From Bacteroidota bacterium (lineage in GTDB: Bacteria > Bacteroidota > Bacteroidia > Cytophagales > Cytophagaceae): a DNA stretch of 64,000 nt. This document shows positions 43,331 to 52,159 of the stretch, in pieces (within the stretch, counting starts at the first letter, position 1; every line of letters starts with the position of its first letter). Made by a program: the position numbers and the translations under genes. The stretch spans positions 1 to 64,000 of the forward strand of contig JAEYZG010000058.1 of assembly GCA_023428135.1 (NCBI GenBank), in the 5' to 3' direction. Below the pieces are notes generated by a model that worked only from the letters and a program-made list of their open reading frames with translations, did no database searches and had not been told where the DNA came from.

Positions 43331-44884
43331 CTAATCCATTCCGGAAGGAACAACCATAATCACAGTCTCCTTTTCAACTTTTACCATACCTGGAGCAGCG
43401 CCTTTGATTTTCCTCACAAATTTTTTCTGGGTATACATAACAGGACAAAGGGAATCCGTTTTTCTCTTTGAATAAAATGCAGCAAGGGAGGCTGCACGTT
43501 CGATAACAGGGATAGGATAGTTCTGCCCAGGTCTCTGCTGAATAATAACATGTGATCCGGCTACATCCTTTGCGTGGAGCCAGAGATCATCCTTTTTACC
43601 AGTTTTAAATGTCAATTCTTCATTAGCCTTCGCTGATTTTCCAACCAGAATTTTATACCCCAAATAATCATAGGCTTTATAAGGGCCTTCCTGAAGCACT
43701 CGTTCTGTTTCTTTAGTTTTAAAATATTTACTCTGATAAGTTTTTAACTCTCTGGGATCTTCAATTTTGCTAACAGTTTCTTTATCCGTATCCAGTTGTT
43801 GAATAAGATCTATTCTTTGCAGAATCAGATTTTCGAGTACCTCTATTTCCTTAAATCTGGATTTTGATTTTTTATACAAAACTTCCGCATTTTTCTGTGG
43901 AGACAGCTTAGAATTAAGTTTAATTTCTCTTTCCTCATTTCTGTAAAAATCAAATAAGATAACACTTTCAGCCCCTTGTTGAATGGCATGCAAATTAGCC
44001 ATGATCACGTCAGCTGTCTGATCCATAGGAATGCGTTCCTGGATTTCCTTAAGTCTTTTCTGCGAATCAGACACTACTGCTTTGGAATGCTTCAACCTTC
44101 GTTCCATATCCCTATAGAGCTCCTCCTTGATAGTATGAATGTGAAGGTCCTTAATGTATTGCCGATAAAATGAATTTATTGCCTTTATCGGATTATCATA
44201 TTTCTCAAGGTAACTATCCTCAGGCAATACGCTAATTGCAGGCTTACCTTTTTCATCGCTTATAATATAAAAATCAGAGTTTTCGAAATGTGAAAGCAAA
44301 GAATTAAGGTTATTCCATTTGGCTTCAAGCGGCATTCTTCCATAACCCTTTTTCTCTAACCAAGCGACCGCTTCCTTTCCCAAAGTTGGAAGGAAAGCAA
44401 TAAGATTTCCATTTGCTTCAGTAAATTTTGATAGGGAAAGGTCCAGCGTTCTGTTCAGTTTTTGCAGAGATAAATCTAAATCCAGTTTCAGGTTATTTTT
44501 AAAAATTTTCACAACCTTTTCAAGGTCAAACAAGACTATATTAGCCCTATTTCCGAACAACTTGAGAACAAGAGACTTGCCAGATTCCAAAGAAAACACA
44601 ATACATCTTTCATTCAATGCAGTTTTAACTTCAATTACTTTCAGACCTAATATTTCCTGAAAAAGAGTGACCGAATTCTGTCTAGCCCTCTTAAAGTCAT
44701 CCGGGAAAAACAAACATGAAAAAGTATTTTGAAAATGAGCCTGAATAAAAAACTCTTTTTCACCTTTCTGAAAGACTAAAATTAGCTCTTCTTTCTGCTG
44801 ACTAAAACAATCTGCCACTTCGAACCCTTTCAAAAACTGAAGCGCTGATGCCAATTTGGATATAAAAAAGTAGTTATTATGCAC
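43331..44884 (-). CDS. NFACT-family (RqcH-like) ribosome quality control protein
   Basis: A 517-residue protein of the NFACT family (once called fibronectin-binding protein A N-terminal). The NFACT-N domain covers about 1-200, a helical coiled-coil region about 230-390, and the NFACT-R (DUF814) domain about 400-517 with DLWLHAKDVAGSHVIIQ. In Bacillus RqcH binds stalled 50S-peptidyl-tRNA complexes and adds C-terminal alanine tails. The Bacteroidota version lacks extra C-terminal parts. The start ATG at 44884 fits the family N-terminus. The gene is convergent with rlmH; alanine tailing is inferred from the family. Confidence 0.88.
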   Translation of the reverse strand: MHNNYFFISKLASALQFLKGFEVADCFSQQKEELILVFQKGEKEFFIQAHFQNTFSCLFFPDDFKRARQNSVTLFQEILGLKVIEVKTALNERCIVFSLESGKSLVLKLFGNRANIVLFDLEKVVKIFKNNLKLDLDLSLQKLNRTLDLSLSKFTEANGNLIAFLPTLGKEAVAWLEKKGYGRMPLEAKWNNLNSLLSHFENSDFYIISDEKGKPAISVLPEDSYLEKYDNPIKAINSFYRQYIKDLHIHTIKEELYRDMERRLKHSKAVVSDSQKRLKEIQERIPMDQTADVIMANLHAIQQGAESVILFDFYRNEEREIKLNSKLSPQKNAEVLYKKSKSRFKEIEVLENLILQRIDLIQQLDTDKETVSKIEDPRELKTYQSKYFKTKETERVLQEGPYKAYDYLGYKILVGKSAKANEELTFKTGKKDDLWLHAKDVAGSHVIIQQRPGQNYPIPVIERAASLAAFYSKRKTDSLCPVMYTQKKFVRKIKGAAPGMVKVEKETVIMVVPSGMD

Positions 44885-44911
44885 TTTAATGATTTAGATA
44901 GTAGTAAAAAT

Positions 44912-44942
44912 AAAAAGATTCCGGATTAACCGGAACCTTTTA
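44912..44942 (-). terminator. terminator of the DoxX-like gene
   Basis: Interrupted stem with a TTCCGG/CCGGAA core (44919-44924 with 44930-44935), flanked by AAAAG/CTTTT with one mismatch, overlapping the stop codon; on the minus strand it is followed by a T-rich tract. Confidence 0.65.
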
Positions 44943-45377
44943 TTGATTATCATATTTTCTCAGCAAATAATCTGCAGAATAAACACCTGATCCGTAAAAC
45001 AGGAAGAATACGAGTAATAGCAATACAAGTATTGAGATCAACAATTCCGAATGTATTGAAATTACGTAATTTCTTGCATTAAATATTATAGCTCCTATCA
45101 ATATAGGCAACTGGAATAGTATAGCCACTCTGGTAATGGTACCCATAGCTATCAGCACTCCGCCCGTAAGGTGCATTAATGCGATATAATGGGCAATTAC
45201 TACAGCTCCGAATTCCATTTTACTTGTAGAGATAATGTTCTGTAAAGCAGTGGTGTCTGAAATAAATAAAATTCCTTTCACCATCAGATATATCCCTAAA
45301 AGCACTCTTAGTCCCGCTACTATCAATGAATCTCGATGTACTTCTTTCCAGGAGTAAGCTTTTTGTATTAAATCCAT
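44940..45377 (-). CDS. DoxX-like membrane protein
   Basis: A 145-residue integral membrane protein with four predicted helices (VAGLRVLLGIYLMVKGILF; AVVIAHYIALMHLTGGVLIAMG; RVAILFQLPILIGAIIF; ELLISILVLLLLVFFLFYGSG). The layout and the central G-x2-L pattern resemble DoxX/DoxD-type proteins, which act in thiosulfate oxidation or redox defence in some bacteria. The substrate is unknown. A perfect Shine-Dalgarno sequence precedes the start, rare in this phylum. It is divergent from an MFS transporter gene at 45469. Confidence 0.78.
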   Translation of the reverse strand: MDLIQKAYSWKEVHRDSLIVAGLRVLLGIYLMVKGILFISDTTALQNIISTSKMEFGAVVIAHYIALMHLTGGVLIAMGTITRVAILFQLPILIGAIIFNARNYVISIHSELLISILVLLLLVFFLFYGSGVYSADYLLRKYDNQ

Positions 45378-45382
45378 ATGGT

Positions 45383-45390
45383 CCTCCTTT
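45383..45390 (-). promoter_or_regulatory. unusually strong ribosome binding site
   Basis: AAAGGAGG sits 5 nt before the ATG of the DoxX-like gene. Bacteroidota ribosomes mostly do not use Shine-Dalgarno pairing, and other genes here lack it, so this one stands out and fixes the start at 45377. Confidence 0.6.
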
Positions 45391-45468
45391 TATATTATGA
45401 ACAATACAGCTTAAATCTAAGTTTTTCACAATGAAATTTAACACTATTTTTTTACCCGTTACGTATAT

Positions 45469-46746
45469 ATGGAAATGATTTACTTCAGGTTATTCTATTC
45501 AAATAAGAAACTTCTCTTCGTTGCTATACTCCTCACATTCTTTGCAGGCTTCGGAAAGACTTTTCTTTTTTCTCTATACATACCTGATATAATCCAGGAG
45601 TTTCAGCTGAGCACGACTGGCTTTGCACTTATTTATTCCGTAGCAACCATTACCAGCGGGATTTTGGTTTTCTATCTTGGTAAACTTATAGATCAGACTA
45701 AAATATTTACCTATACACTATGGGTAGCGATCGGGCTTGTCGTGTCCTCTTGTTTACTATCTTTTTCACATAATCTTGTGATCCTTTTTATAGCTGTATT
45801 AGGTATGCGGCTTTCTGGACAAGGACTTATGAATCATACCTCATTGACGATCATAAGTCAGAGGTTTAAAAGATGCAGAGGAAAAGCCTTAAGTCTGGCA
45901 ATTATTGGCACCCCTTTAGGAGAAGCTATTCTCCCCTTAGTTGTAGCCTGGGGCGTTCATCACTATGGATGGAGACCAGCAATATTTTATAGTTCAATGG
46001 TTCTGGCACTTGTTCTTATTCCAGCTATTTTTCTTTTAAAACAAAAAAATAAGGTATTTGAAAAATTCCCCGGCACTAAACCTAAAGTAAAAGTACAGCA
46101 CACCAATAAAAAATGGACAATTAAAAAACTGTTCAAAGATCAAAGATTTTATATTGTTGCATTTCCGGTCTTTCTATTAGCATTTCTGGTTACAACACTG
46201 ATGTTTTTCCTTGTTCCGATAGCGCAAAGTAAAAACTGTTCGCCAGAACTTATTGCCTTTGCATTTCCATTCTTTGCTTCGGGTAATTTTATCTCTACTT
46301 TTTTTACAGGTAATCTTCTGGATAAAATAAGCGGCACCAAAATATTTCCATATTTTTTATGGCCGTTTGCAATGTCTATTATTACTTTATTATATATCAA
46401 TCATCCTTATGCAATATTCGCAGCAATGTTCCTTGCCGGAGTTTCAGTAGGATCAGGAATAACGCTTGAATCATGCATGATTGCAGAAATATATGGATTA
46501 AAATCCCTTGCTAATCTTAAATCAGTATTTACTTCAGTCAATATATTAAGTACAGCTGTAGGCCCTTTAATTACAGGGATTTTATTAGATGCAGGCGTTA
46601 CATTCCATTTAATTTTTTCTGTATTAGTATTATTGATTGGCCTGGCTTCTCTTCTCAGCTTCAAACTTCAGGATGAGAAGATTCAATTGTCTTTCAGCAA
46701 ATTCACTCCAATCAAAACGGTAAAAAAACTATTGATCCATAAATAA
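45469..46746 (+). CDS. MFS transporter (oxalate/formate or monocarboxylate type)
   Basis: A 425-residue major facilitator with twelve predicted helices and a basic central loop (about 195-225, KFPGTKPKVKVQHTNKK). The sequence around YIPDIIQEFQLSTTGFALIYSVATITSGILV and the long gap between the halves recalls the OFA/MCP (monocarboxylate) families rather than drug exporters. The substrate cannot be read. It is divergent from the DoxX-like gene and convergent with the HDAC-like gene, where a hairpin at 46891-46918 ends it. Confidence 0.85.
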   Translation: MEMIYFRLFYSNKKLLFVAILLTFFAGFGKTFLFSLYIPDIIQEFQLSTTGFALIYSVATITSGILVFYLGKLIDQTKIFTYTLWVAIGLVVSSCLLSFSHNLVILFIAVLGMRLSGQGLMNHTSLTIISQRFKRCRGKALSLAIIGTPLGEAILPLVVAWGVHHYGWRPAIFYSSMVLALVLIPAIFLLKQKNKVFEKFPGTKPKVKVQHTNKKWTIKKLFKDQRFYIVAFPVFLLAFLVTTLMFFLVPIAQSKNCSPELIAFAFPFFASGNFISTFFTGNLLDKISGTKIFPYFLWPFAMSIITLLYINHPYAIFAAMFLAGVSVGSGITLESCMIAEIYGLKSLANLKSVFTSVNILSTAVGPLITGILLDAGVTFHLIFSVLVLLIGLASLLSFKLQDEKIQLSFSKFTPIKTVKKLLIHK

Positions 46747-46890
46747 AACCCTACTTAAACTACTCATTTTAAACAGTAGTACTAAAACCTTCTTACAAAA
46801 AAAAAAGTCAATTAATCTTATAACTAATTTAAAATAGTTCACCTGTTTTCTTTCCTCATGAGAGTTACTTAAATATTTCTAACCTTCACC

Positions 46891-46922
46891 AAGAGCCTGC
46901 CCAATAAAGCTGTCTCTTTTTG
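46891..46922 (+). terminator. imperfect terminator after the MFS gene
   Basis: Ten-base arms (46891-46900 with 46909-46918) with two mismatches, then TTTTTG. It lies directly before the 3' end of the convergent HDAC-like gene and has a T run only in the plus direction. The arm recalls a degenerate AGAGGCTGTCT core. Confidence 0.5.
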
Positions 46923-46923
46923 T

Positions 46924-47826
46924 TTAGAAAAAGATACTTTGCGCCAGTCTGAAAGTATTGCAGTGCGCCTCAATAATGTCTTTGAGGTTTTCAGAATAGC
47001 CTCCCCCCATGCTTATGGTCAGAGGAATATTATTTCGTTTGCAAAGATCAAGCACCATAAAATCTCTTTGCTTACAACCTTCTCTGGAGAGCCCTAATTT
47101 CCCCAGTTTATCAGAGGATAGGACATCCACACCTGATTGATAAAATATGAAGTCGGGTTGAACTTTTTCCAACAGGGAATTTAATGTAGTATCCAATATC
47201 TTCAGATATTCTTTATCTCCTGTCTTATCTGGCAAAGGAATATCAAGGTCCGATTTTTCCTTTTTAGCAGGAAAATTATTAGCACCATGCATACTAAAGG
47301 TAAAAACCTCCTTTTTATTTCTGAAAATTTCAGCAGTCCCATCCCCCTGGTGCACATCAAGATCTATAATCAATACTTTTTTTGCAAGCTTTTGAGATAT
47401 CAAAATATTAGCACTAATGGCATTATCATTCAACAGACAAAAACCTTCTCCTTTATCGGTATAAGCATGGTGTGTCCCCCCGGCAACATTCATTGCAATA
47501 CCGTATTTTCTCGCAAACAAAGATGCTTCATATGTCCCTCCCATAATGAGCACCTCCCTGTCAATAAGTTCCTTACTCAATGGGAATCCAGTCCTTCTTA
47601 TTTCTGAGGGAGACAATTCAAGATATTTGAGTTTATGCCAATACTCCACAGTATGAGTTATAAGAATATTTTCTTCACTTAAAAAAGCTGGCTTGAATAA
47701 ATTTTCGGAACTTATTGTTCCTTCATAAAGCAATTGTTCAGGGATTAAATCATATTTAATCATAGGGAACCTATGCCCATGAGGAAGAGGGTGATTAAAT
47801 TCTTTTGACCAGGCAATTTTCAGCAA
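46924..47826 (-). CDS. histone deacetylase-family (acetoin-utilization-type) amidohydrolase
   Basis: A 300-residue arginase/deacetylase-fold zinc enzyme. The tandem His pair is in AGGTHHAYTDKGEGFCLLND, the zinc Asp and His in LIIDLDVHQGDGTAEIF, the second Asp region in FYQSGVDVLSSDKLG, and the catalytic Tyr in MGGGYSEN. It removes acyl groups from amines; bacterial members act on polyamines, AcuC-type targets or unknown substrates. It has no signal peptide. It is a single gene on the minus strand. Confidence 0.9.
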   Translation of the reverse strand: MLKIAWSKEFNHPLPHGHRFPMIKYDLIPEQLLYEGTISSENLFKPAFLSEENILITHTVEYWHKLKYLELSPSEIRRTGFPLSKELIDREVLIMGGTYEASLFARKYGIAMNVAGGTHHAYTDKGEGFCLLNDNAISANILISQKLAKKVLIIDLDVHQGDGTAEIFRNKKEVFTFSMHGANNFPAKKEKSDLDIPLPDKTGDKEYLKILDTTLNSLLEKVQPDFIFYQSGVDVLSSDKLGKLGLSREGCKQRDFMVLDLCKRNNIPLTISMGGGYSENLKDIIEAHCNTFRLAQSIFF

Positions 47827-47970
47827 AATTGAGAGTTCTATTGGTTATAATTGTAAAGGTTGCAAATTAAAATTAATCAGCAAATTTTCCATTCGTGGAC
47901 AACAATTTACAGTGAATGCTGTTATTGGTATACATTTTTAAAATGATTAGGAAACTTTAATTATACTTTT

Positions 47971-48201
47971 ATGAAAAAGTCAAGATATTTAAGACAGGTA
48001 CAAGGACACATCAACAAAGCTGTTAGGAAAATCAGGATGTCCCAACGTGAGAAAAGAAATCTGATTTCCAAAGAAGAAATACTAATTGAAAAACTTACTG
48101 ATAGATTAGGTAAAACACCTGAAGAAGTAAAAGGAATGATCAGTGATGGTTTGATGGAAATATTGACAATGGTTCCTATATCCGAACCGGTAATCAAATA
48201 A
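47971..48201 (+). CDS. small basic protein of unknown function
   Basis: A 76-residue cytoplasmic protein that I do not recognise: a basic N-terminal helix (SRYLRQVQGHINKAVRKIRM), a helix starting REKRNLISKEEILIEKLTDRL, then GKTPEEVKGMISDGLMEILTMV. No signal peptide. A strong hairpin terminator 24 bp after the stop supports it as a real single-gene unit. A longer frame on the opposite strand (47961-48260) is hydrophobic, crosses the terminator and looks like a shadow. Confidence 0.5.
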   Translation: MKKSRYLRQVQGHINKAVRKIRMSQREKRNLISKEEILIEKLTDRLGKTPEEVKGMISDGLMEILTMVPISEPVIK

Positions 48202-48224
48202 ATAAAAAAAAATAGACATAAAGT

Positions 48225-48266
48225 AAAAGTGCTGAAGGCGATATAGATTCCCTTCAGCACTTTTTA
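48225..48266. terminator. bidirectional terminator
   Basis: Perfect 14-bp stem (48225-48238 with 48251-48264), 12-base loop, T run on the plus side and A/T-rich flank on the minus side. It ends both the small plus-strand gene and mltG, whose stop codon it touches. Confidence 0.88.
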
Positions 48267-49325
48267 TTTTATTTTCAAGCTATCAAGTTTTTTCTGATAC
48301 AAAATTGCATTTTTCTTATGTTCTTCAAATGTCTCAGCAAATACATGACACCCGGACATATCATCTTTAGCACAAAAATAGATGAATCGATGAGGCACAA
48401 AGTTAAGCACAGAATCTATAACAAATAATGGAATTGTGCTTATCGGCCCGGGAGGTAATCCTTTGTTTCTATAAGTATTATATTTCGATTTTACCTGCTT
48501 GTGCTTGTTAAAGACTCTTCGTATGTTAAATCTATTATGTGCAAATACAACAGTAGGATCAGATTCCAGTCTCATATTATTATTCAATCTGTTAATGTAG
48601 AGACCAGCAATCATGGGCATTTCTTCTTTTAGTTTTGATTCAGAATATACAATAGAAGATAAGATCACAACTTCTTCAGGTAGTAATCCTGCAGCCTCCG
48701 CTTTCTCTGCCCTCCAGTTGTTCCAGAACTGCTCATACCTGCTGTAAGCAAAGTCAATCAATTGATAGCTGTTGCATGTTTTATAGACCTTTAATTCTCC
48801 AGGTAAAAATACACTGTAAAATGCTTCATTATCCAGTCCTGAAAGCTCTTTTAAATACAATGAATTTTTCAGAGCAGCTTTTAAAGAATCAGTTTCTACT
48901 CCTATTTCCTTAGACAAAAGATTGATTAATTTCTTGCGACTTCTTATTACCGGAATATTAATTGTCATCGCTTCTTTTGCAGGTTTTCCTTTCAGATAAA
49001 AAAGGATCTGAAGGTTATTCCAGTCCTTTTTGAATTCATAAAGGCCTTCATCAGCATTTACATCAAAGAGAGTTGCTGCAAGCTTAAATGTCAAGGATGA
49101 CTTTAATACATTTTCTTCATTAAGTAAATCTGCCAGGTAATGTGAAGACGCCCGCCCTGGAAGATAGTAATAGAATTTTTCAGAACGGGATTTGAAATTT
49201 GGGAAAAGGAAAATATAATACAAAGCCAGAATTGCTAAAGCCAGAACTCCCCAGGCATACCATTTAATTGTCATGCCCGGGGATTCTGTCTTGTAGGTTC
49301 TTTTTATCTTTTTCTTCTTTGCCAT
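48264..49325 (-). CDS. mltG: endolytic peptidoglycan transglycosylase MltG
   Basis: A 353-residue inner-membrane enzyme that cuts nascent glycan strands and so sets their length. A basic start (KKKKIKRTYKT) precedes one membrane helix (about residues 26-46); the YceG domain follows with SSIVYSESKLKEEMPMIAGLY carrying the catalytic Glu, then LESDPTVVFAHNRFNIRRVF and NTYRNKGLPPGPISTIP. Length is typical for Bacteroidota. It lies 17 bp downstream of the GH63-like gene and may be co-transcribed with it. Confidence 0.94.
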   Translation of the reverse strand: MAKKKKIKRTYKTESPGMTIKWYAWGVLALAILALYYIFLFPNFKSRSEKFYYYLPGRASSHYLADLLNEENVLKSSLTFKLAATLFDVNADEGLYEFKKDWNNLQILFYLKGKPAKEAMTINIPVIRSRKKLINLLSKEIGVETDSLKAALKNSLYLKELSGLDNEAFYSVFLPGELKVYKTCNSYQLIDFAYSRYEQFWNNWRAEKAEAAGLLPEEVVILSSIVYSESKLKEEMPMIAGLYINRLNNNMRLESDPTVVFAHNRFNIRRVFNKHKQVKSKYNTYRNKGLPPGPISTIPLFVIDSVLNFVPHRFIYFCAKDDMSGCHVFAETFEEHKKNAILYQKKLDSLKIK

Positions 49326-49342
49326 TAATCATTAAACAGCAA

Positions 49343-52012
49343 TCAGGTATTTTTTGCAGATGCAGTTTTCGAGCTGCCTTTTGCAGTTTTTTTCTCTTTA
49401 AATCTGGTGTTTAACAATGCCGCAACCAAACCTGTCCATCCCGTCTGGTGAGAAGCTCCAATCCCTCTTCCATTATCGCCGTGGAAATACTCGTAGAACA
49501 GAATATGATCTTTGAAATGAGGATCCTTACTAAATTTCTCATCTGAACCATAGACGGGACGATTACCATTTTCATCCTTTTCAAATATCTTCACAAGACG
49601 ACGACTTATCTCTTCCGCAACTTCCTTGAGGTTCATCATTACTCCGGAACCGGTAGGACATTCAACCTGCACTTCATCTCCATAGTAATTGTAAAATTTC
49701 ATCAGCGATTCAATGATAAGATAGTTTACAGGAAACCATATTGGACCTCTCCAGTTAGAATTCCCTCCAAACATTCCGCTTTCCGACTCTCCAGGGTTAT
49801 AGGTAACGCTGTAAACGTGATCCTTGGTAGGGAATTCGTATGGATTGTCTTTATGAAACTTTGAAAGCGCTCTGATACCATAATCACTGAGAAATTCATT
49901 AGGATCTAGCATTCTCTTCAAAATGGCCTTCAATTTATTTTGCCTTATAAGTGAAAATCTTCTTCTAACCCCTTCATGCTCTATCTCTCTTCTGGACACC
50001 AGCTTTGCAAGTTCTGGTCTATAATTTAGGAACCACTCAAGTCTTCTGCTGAAATGCGGGAACTTTTCAATTATTTCAGGCTCCAGCGTTTCAACCGCAA
50101 ATATCGGAATCAAGCCAACCATGGACCTAATCTTCATAGGAATGAACTGTCCGTTATGAAGATTTAACACATCATAGAAAAACTCATCCCCTTCATCCCA
50201 AAGACTGTATTTAGAACCATTCAGATTTACAATAGCACCTGTAATGTATAGGAAATGCTCAAGAAACTTTGAAGCTGTGTCTTCATAAGAAGAGTTATTC
50301 TTACTCAGTTCAAGAGAAATCCTAAGCATATTCAGAGAATACATAGCCATCCAGCTTGTTGCATCTGCCTGCTCAATTTTACCACCTGTCGGCAATGGGC
50401 TACTTCTGTCAAAGACACCAATATTATCCAAGCCTAAGAAGCCTCCTTCAAATATGTTATGACCTTCACTGTCTTTGCGGTTTACCCACCAGGTGAAGTT
50501 GAGCATAAGTTTGTGAAATACTCTTTCAAGGTAATTAATATCACCTTTTCCGAAGAAATCTCTTTCAATTTCATAAACCCTCCAACAAGCCCAGGCATGC
50601 ACAGGAGGGTTAACATCGTTGAAGCTCCATTCATATGCAGGTATTTGCCCATTCGGATGCATATACCATTCTCTTAACAAGAGAATGAGCTGACGTTTGG
50701 CAAAGTCAGGATCCACCATTGCAATAGTTATACAATGGAATGCGAGATCCCAGGCTGCATACCATGGATATTCCCATTTATCAGGCATGGAAATAATTTC
50801 CATGTTGTTCAGGTGCATCCAGTCTTTATTCCTACCATGAAGTCTTTCCGGTGGCGGTGTAGATCCAGGATCCCCCTTCAACCACAAGGACACATCGAAA
50901 TAATAAAACTGTTTGGAGATAAGCGTTCCTGCAAACGCCTGACGCTGTATACTTTTTAAATCAGGATCAGTAATACCTTCTGCAAGTTCATCATAAAAAA
51001 CATCAGCTTCTTTGATTCTTGATTTGAATATAAATTCAAAATCTTCAAATGCATCCTGAACAGGCTGATCACTAAGTCTTAGTCGGATTTCTTTAGATTG
51101 TCCTGGTTCTATGGTCAACGCATATCGCAATGCCGCCTTAGTGCCCGTTAACTCTGGATTTACGGTTGGTTTTCCATTTACTACATGGAAATTGATACCG
51201 TCTTTCCAATATCCTTCAGTCGGAGCGTGCCCATATACTAACTCATGATTGGTTTCATTATCACAAAATAGTAAATCAGGCTTACCTTCGTAATAAAGAT
51301 TATACAATCCCCAGTCTTTATGCTCAACTAGTAGTGATTTATTTTTATCTGCAGAAATGGAAGGTCTGTAAGGGTCTTCTAAAAATGACCAGAAATTTCT
51401 GAACCAGATAGTTGGTAGCAGGTGTATTGTAGATGTTTCCGGGCCTCTATTATGAACTGTAATACGAATGCACATATCTTCCATATCTGCTTTAGCGTAT
51501 TCAGTATATACATCAAAATATCTATCTTCATCAAATACACCGGTATCCATCAATTCATATTCTGGATCCAGCTTTCCTCTGACTTTATTTTCAAGTATTA
51601 AATTAGAGTATGGGAATTCAGTCTGAGGGTATTTGTATAAAAATTTCATGTAGGAATGTGTAGGCGTACTATCGAGGTAATAATAAACCTCTTTTACATC
51701 CTCACCATGATTTCCCTGATTTCCGGTAAGACCGAAAAGTTTATCCTTTATGAAGGGGTCTTTTTCGTTCCACATTGCGACTGAAAAACAGAGAAGCTGC
51801 TTATAATCACAAATTCCTGATATACCATCCTCTCCCCACCTGTATGCTCTGTGACGTGACTGATCAAATGAAAAATATTCCCAAGCTGAACCAAAAGGAC
51901 TGTAATCTTCTCTTACTGTTCCCCATTGCCTTTCGGATAAATAAGGTCCCCATTTTTTCCACCCGCGATTACTTCTCGTAATATTTACTCTCTCTTTTTC
52001 AAAATTTGTCAT
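49343..52012 (-). CDS. GH63-like glucosidase (MGH1-type)
   Basis: An 889-residue protein with the (alpha/alpha)6 barrel of glycoside hydrolase family 63 and related enzymes. An N-terminal beta-domain (about 1-330) precedes the barrel. The region WSFNDVNPPVHAWACW holds the likely acid Asp and GNSNWRGPIWFPVNYLIIES the region of the base. There is no signal peptide, so it is probably cytoplasmic, and it may trim alpha-glucosides such as glucosylglycerate, kojibiose or glycogen-derived oligosaccharides. It precedes mltG by 17 bp. Substrate unproven. Confidence 0.85.
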   Translation of the reverse strand: MTNFEKERVNITRSNRGWKKWGPYLSERQWGTVREDYSPFGSAWEYFSFDQSRHRAYRWGEDGISGICDYKQLLCFSVAMWNEKDPFIKDKLFGLTGNQGNHGEDVKEVYYYLDSTPTHSYMKFLYKYPQTEFPYSNLILENKVRGKLDPEYELMDTGVFDEDRYFDVYTEYAKADMEDMCIRITVHNRGPETSTIHLLPTIWFRNFWSFLEDPYRPSISADKNKSLLVEHKDWGLYNLYYEGKPDLLFCDNETNHELVYGHAPTEGYWKDGINFHVVNGKPTVNPELTGTKAALRYALTIEPGQSKEIRLRLSDQPVQDAFEDFEFIFKSRIKEADVFYDELAEGITDPDLKSIQRQAFAGTLISKQFYYFDVSLWLKGDPGSTPPPERLHGRNKDWMHLNNMEIISMPDKWEYPWYAAWDLAFHCITIAMVDPDFAKRQLILLLREWYMHPNGQIPAYEWSFNDVNPPVHAWACWRVYEIERDFFGKGDINYLERVFHKLMLNFTWWVNRKDSEGHNIFEGGFLGLDNIGVFDRSSPLPTGGKIEQADATSWMAMYSLNMLRISLELSKNNSSYEDTASKFLEHFLYITGAIVNLNGSKYSLWDEGDEFFYDVLNLHNGQFIPMKIRSMVGLIPIFAVETLEPEIIEKFPHFSRRLEWFLNYRPELAKLVSRREIEHEGVRRRFSLIRQNKLKAILKRMLDPNEFLSDYGIRALSKFHKDNPYEFPTKDHVYSVTYNPGESESGMFGGNSNWRGPIWFPVNYLIIESLMKFYNYYGDEVQVECPTGSGVMMNLKEVAEEISRRLVKIFEKDENGNRPVYGSDEKFSKDPHFKDHILFYEYFHGDNGRGIGASHQTGWTGLVAALLNTRFKEKKTAKGSSKTASAKNT

Positions 52013-52073
52013 CCCTCAAAACATTTTTCTTTAAATATAAAAAAAGATTTTAATACTCCTGTAACGATTATAC

Positions 52074-52159
52074 AAGGAGGACAGATGATAAATTGTAAGA
52101 AAATAATAAATAAAGCTGGCTACTATTTGCCTCGTTCTTCTATTGCAGGTAAACTATAG
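52074..52159 (+). other. possible micro-ORF with a perfect Shine-Dalgarno
   Basis: AAGGAGG at 52074-52080 is followed after 4 nt by ATG (52085) and 24 codons to a stop at 52159 (MINCKKIINKAGYY and onward). It runs against the surrounding minus-strand genes and overlaps the end of the next one by 20 bp. Shine-Dalgarno sequences are rare here, so it may be real or chance. Confidence 0.2.

Noticed and set aside
47961..48260. Minus-strand 99-residue hydrophobic frame
   Set aside because: It crosses the terminator hairpin at 48225 and is antisense to a more plausible small gene.
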